Origin: Paracyclopina nana
Lineage: Eukaryota > Arthropoda > Copepoda > Cyclopoida > Cyclopettidae
Assembly: GCA_019096065.1 (NCBI GenBank)
Contig: JAGUCH010000008.1
Span: 5,275,001 to 5,339,000, forward strand
Direction: 5' to 3'
DNA: 64,000 bases
Made by a program: the position numbers and the translations under genes. Positions 61,490-64,000 of the stretch are shown piece after piece. The notes below the pieces were generated by a model that was not told the DNA's origin, did not search any database, and saw only the letters and a program-made list of their open reading frames with translations. Each line of letters begins with the position of its first letter. Position 1 is the first letter of the stretch.

Positions 61490-62823
61490 CTCAAGAGCTC
61501 ATGTGTTTCAAACTCAGTATTTTAAGTAGTTTTTTCATGTATGATAGCTAAAACAATGCAAAAATACATTATTTTTAAACTACTCATGAACGTATACTTC
61601 ATTATAAGTATTTTGGCATTTTTTATCAAAAGCCATCAAGAGTATCTGGTAACTCTACAATGTGCAACATAATTCTCTCTTTGCGCTTTACAGTTCAACA
61701 ATTTTTGAATCATAAGCACAAAGCATATCATCCGTTAGATATTGTGAGAGTTTCCACAGATTGCCTTCACTCAATATTGTGCAAGGTAATCATCATTATC
61801 TATCATCAGTCGACCGTGAGAACAAGCCAAAGCCTGTTTCAGATCAGTAATTTCCTGTCATTAGTTCAGCCAAATACCAGCTACTCGGCGTCATATGAAA
61901 AAGTTTCACTTTTCCATCAAGTTAATCTAACATATGTTAGAAAAATGCAAGCAAAGCTATGAAGACTATCTAGCTTGCTCATCCCAGGTCAGCAAAGGTC
62001 ACTTCTTCAAAGAAAGGCAACGATTTGTATCAAATATCACATGGCCAGCATATTATTGTGTAGCAAAGCAATAAATTTCCTTTCATATCAGTTGCATGAG
62101 AGCAATTTAATGTACCTCTCTCCCCCCATATCAAAAAAGAGAAGAGCAGACAAAAGTGTAGCACTGACACAGTCAGTTTAGAGTTTTGTATGAGTAAAAA
62201 TGGGTACGTAAGAAGGAGTGTAGAATGGGTAGCAAGCGTATCCTTCAAAATGGCATAAAGTGCATGAAAGAGTTTGTTAGATCAAATCAATTATGCAATG
62301 TGATCCCTGAGGATTCAAGGAGTCCAAAAATATAAACAAATTTGAAATCAATGGTAACTCATAGTACATATGACAATGGGAATGTGAATATTGTTCATCA
62401 AAAGTGCCACATTTAACAAGAGAACAGTAGCTCTCTGCAAAAGGGCATAAAAACCGAACCAGAATTCTTTGTCACGAAAGTTTTGGAAGTGTCATTCCTG
62501 AAGGTTCAGGGGTTCCAAAAACATAAACACAATTAAAATTGGATGTAATTTATAGGAGATACATCATTGTATAGTGAACACAGGAAACGTGTTCTCTCGC
62601 GTATAAGGAATAATCTGATAAAAGAAACATGACATGAATACAGAATTGTTTCAAGCCACCTTTTCTGAATAATGTACATGAATAGACCTGGAAGCCCATG
62701 TTCCCAATGGACCTCTGGTTTTTAACCTAGTCCAAACATGGCGTCACACACAAACATCACACATGGGCTTTAAGCGATGCAACTTTCAGCCCAAGTGAAT
62801 GGAGGCTTATCACCATAAAAGTA
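61490..62823. other. intergenic with a diverged direct repeat
   Basis: No gene is supported. Two related stretches near 62300-62370 and 62490-62565 share words such as GAGGATTCAAGGAGTCCAAA and GAAGGTTCAGGGGTTCCAAA, about 190 bases apart, and look like a diverged direct duplication. Short ORFs here have no supporting signals. Confidence 0.45.
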
Positions 62824-63993
62824 TTACCACTTTTGACGGTGTAACCTGTATAAATCATCATAAGTGACATTCAACTTTTTCATGGGCTTGGTTAGCTCAT
62901 CATTAGCAGCATCAAGACCCATATTAGTGAGAAAAGTAGCATAATCATCAGGAGTCCCAATTTTCCTGTTATCTTTGAACTTTTGCAAGTTTTTGAAATA
63001 AAGTTTAGCAGCAGGTTCATCAAGGGGTCTTCCCCTTGACAAATGCTCCTTGAGAAAAATCTGGTCATTGCGAGGAAGGTCATTTACTCGCTTATTTCCA
63101 GGTTGGTAAACCAGCCTTTCAGCGTAAGGTCTATTTTGTCGATAATTTACACGAGGCAAATTACGAAGTTGCATGCCATGTTTTGGAGGTGTAACAGGTT
63201 CATGCATAGGTGAAAAACTTTCTTCCTCTCCAACAATGCTATCCTCCGCATATGTTGGAGTGGCAACATTCTCAAAGATCTCTTCAATCGGATCATTGTT
63301 TTCCATATCCTCAGGCAAAACTTCAAGATAATCCGGAGCCAACTTTAATTCAGCTCCAATGGATGATTGTCTTGGTTCATTAGACATCCGATAAAGATGT
63401 ATTAAACTTTCACGCGTAGCAGGTGAAAAACGATGAGAATCTGCAAAGTTTTTGTCCAAGTGAGTTAGGAAATCCTGCTCACTCTCAAATACTTTGAAGT
63501 CCTCTGACAGCCTCAAATGGCCCAAAGATGTACCTACACCAGAGAGGTCATCGTCAAAATAATCTGTATTAATCTTATTTGCAAGGTCTTGAATTTCCTT
63601 ATCAAGATTTTTTGATGGAGATTCCAACTTTGAAACCACATCATCGATTACAAAATAAGATTCATCAAGAGACAGGTTAGAAGCAATGCTGTTGCCAGCA
63701 TCACGTCTGCCACGGAAAGCTCTACCAATAGGGCTTGGTATTTCGGGTAAAGAATAATTAGAAGTATCATGGACTGGGGTAGATCCAGCTTCTGGTGGCT
63801 CAGCTGGCAGTCCACTTCGAGCACTAGCTAATTCATCAAAACCAACTGTATCAATGTCCTCATAGATATGAGATCCAGATCCAGATGATGTTACATTACC
63901 AGATGCGTTTGACGCTACATAAGGTGAGGCATAAACAGGAGATTCAAGCTGCCCAACCTCAACCTTGTTGTCTATTGGCAGCTGATATTGCAT
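62824..63993 (-). CDS. long intronless ORF, at least 389 residues, open at window edge
   Basis: One uninterrupted frame runs from the right edge to a stop at 62824; the ATG at 63993 may be internal, because no stop precedes it in the window. The protein is acidic, with Tyr motifs in the first 60 residues (SPVYASPYV, HIYEDIDTV). It has a GRAFRGRRD basic patch, acidic middle segments and a basic MQLRNLPRVNYRQNRPY stretch near residue 275. The end is helical (LYFKNLQKFKDNRK). There is no membrane segment and no catalytic motif. The size, lack of introns and same strand as the two ORFs at 56.6-60.1 kb raise the idea of a shared mobile origin, but a spliced plus-strand gene separates them. Function unknown. 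Confidence 0.5.
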   Translation of the reverse strand: MQYQLPIDNKVEVGQLESPVYASPYVASNASGNVTSSGSGSHIYEDIDTVGFDELASARSGLPAEPPEAGSTPVHDTSNYSLPEIPSPIGRAFRGRRDAGNSIASNLSLDESYFVIDDVVSKLESPSKNLDKEIQDLANKINTDYFDDDLSGVGTSLGHLRLSEDFKVFESEQDFLTHLDKNFADSHRFSPATRESLIHLYRMSNEPRQSSIGAELKLAPDYLEVLPEDMENNDPIEEIFENVATPTYAEDSIVGEEESFSPMHEPVTPPKHGMQLRNLPRVNYRQNRPYAERLVYQPGNKRVNDLPRNDQIFLKEHLSRGRPLDEPAAKLYFKNLQKFKDNRKIGTPDDYATFLTNMGLDAANDELTKPMKKLNVTYDDLYRLHRQKW

Positions 63994-64000
63994 ACTTAAT

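Overview
This window is nuclear DNA of an animal, most likely an arthropod and possibly a crustacean. The lineage is an inference from gene content: a Robo receptor with the usual cytoplasmic motifs, a DM4/12-type secreted protein, spliced genes with mostly short GT-AG introns, and an AT-rich background. There are no bacterial operons and no CRISPR array. I rebuilt the split genes by hand. For robo (19 exons), the serine protease (16), the calpain (7) and the CASD1-like gene (6), every intron phase matches and the total coding length divides by three.

Layout. 1-2772 (+): 3' end of an LRP1-like receptor gene, convergent with a seven-pass membrane receptor gene at 3036-4113 (-). 4545-7923 (+): a calpain with a Pro-Gly-Tyr-rich N-terminus, tail-to-tail with a secreted trypsin-like protease at 7920-11195 (-); the two stop codons share bases. 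11.2-17.1 kb: gene-poor DNA holding an apparent non-autonomous DNA transposon (12325-14735) with an internal 170-bp tandem repeat and a nested 388-bp MITE. 17113-43289 (-): a complete robo gene with an 11.3-kb first intron. 44518-45405 (-): an ankyrin-like gene. 47274-47346 (+): tRNA-Val(CAC). 48249-48903 (+): a DM4/12-like secreted protein. 50833-51153 (-): a small secreted protein. 52158-53570 (-): a CASD1-like SGNH-fold enzyme. 53780-53965 (-): a small ORF. 54076-55489 (-): a multipass membrane protein with PPPPSY motifs.

56.5-60.2 kb (-) is the most unusual part: two adjacent long intronless genes. The first encodes a 445-residue protein with a basic N-terminus and has its own TATA box, initiator and AATAAA. 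The second encodes a 681-residue membrane glycoprotein-like protein with a signal peptide, a Cys-rich ectodomain, one membrane segment and a Cys-cluster tail. The order and size suggest an endogenous virus or retroelement gene pair, but no polymerase is present and no family could be assigned. A spliced host gene for a single-pass membrane protein lies at 60612-61489 (+). Another long intronless ORF (389 residues or more) runs off the right edge on the minus strand.

How the genes work together: robo, LRP1, calpain, the protease and the CASD1-like enzyme are ordinary animal genes for guidance, endocytosis, proteolysis and glycan modification. Their proximity does not imply a shared pathway.
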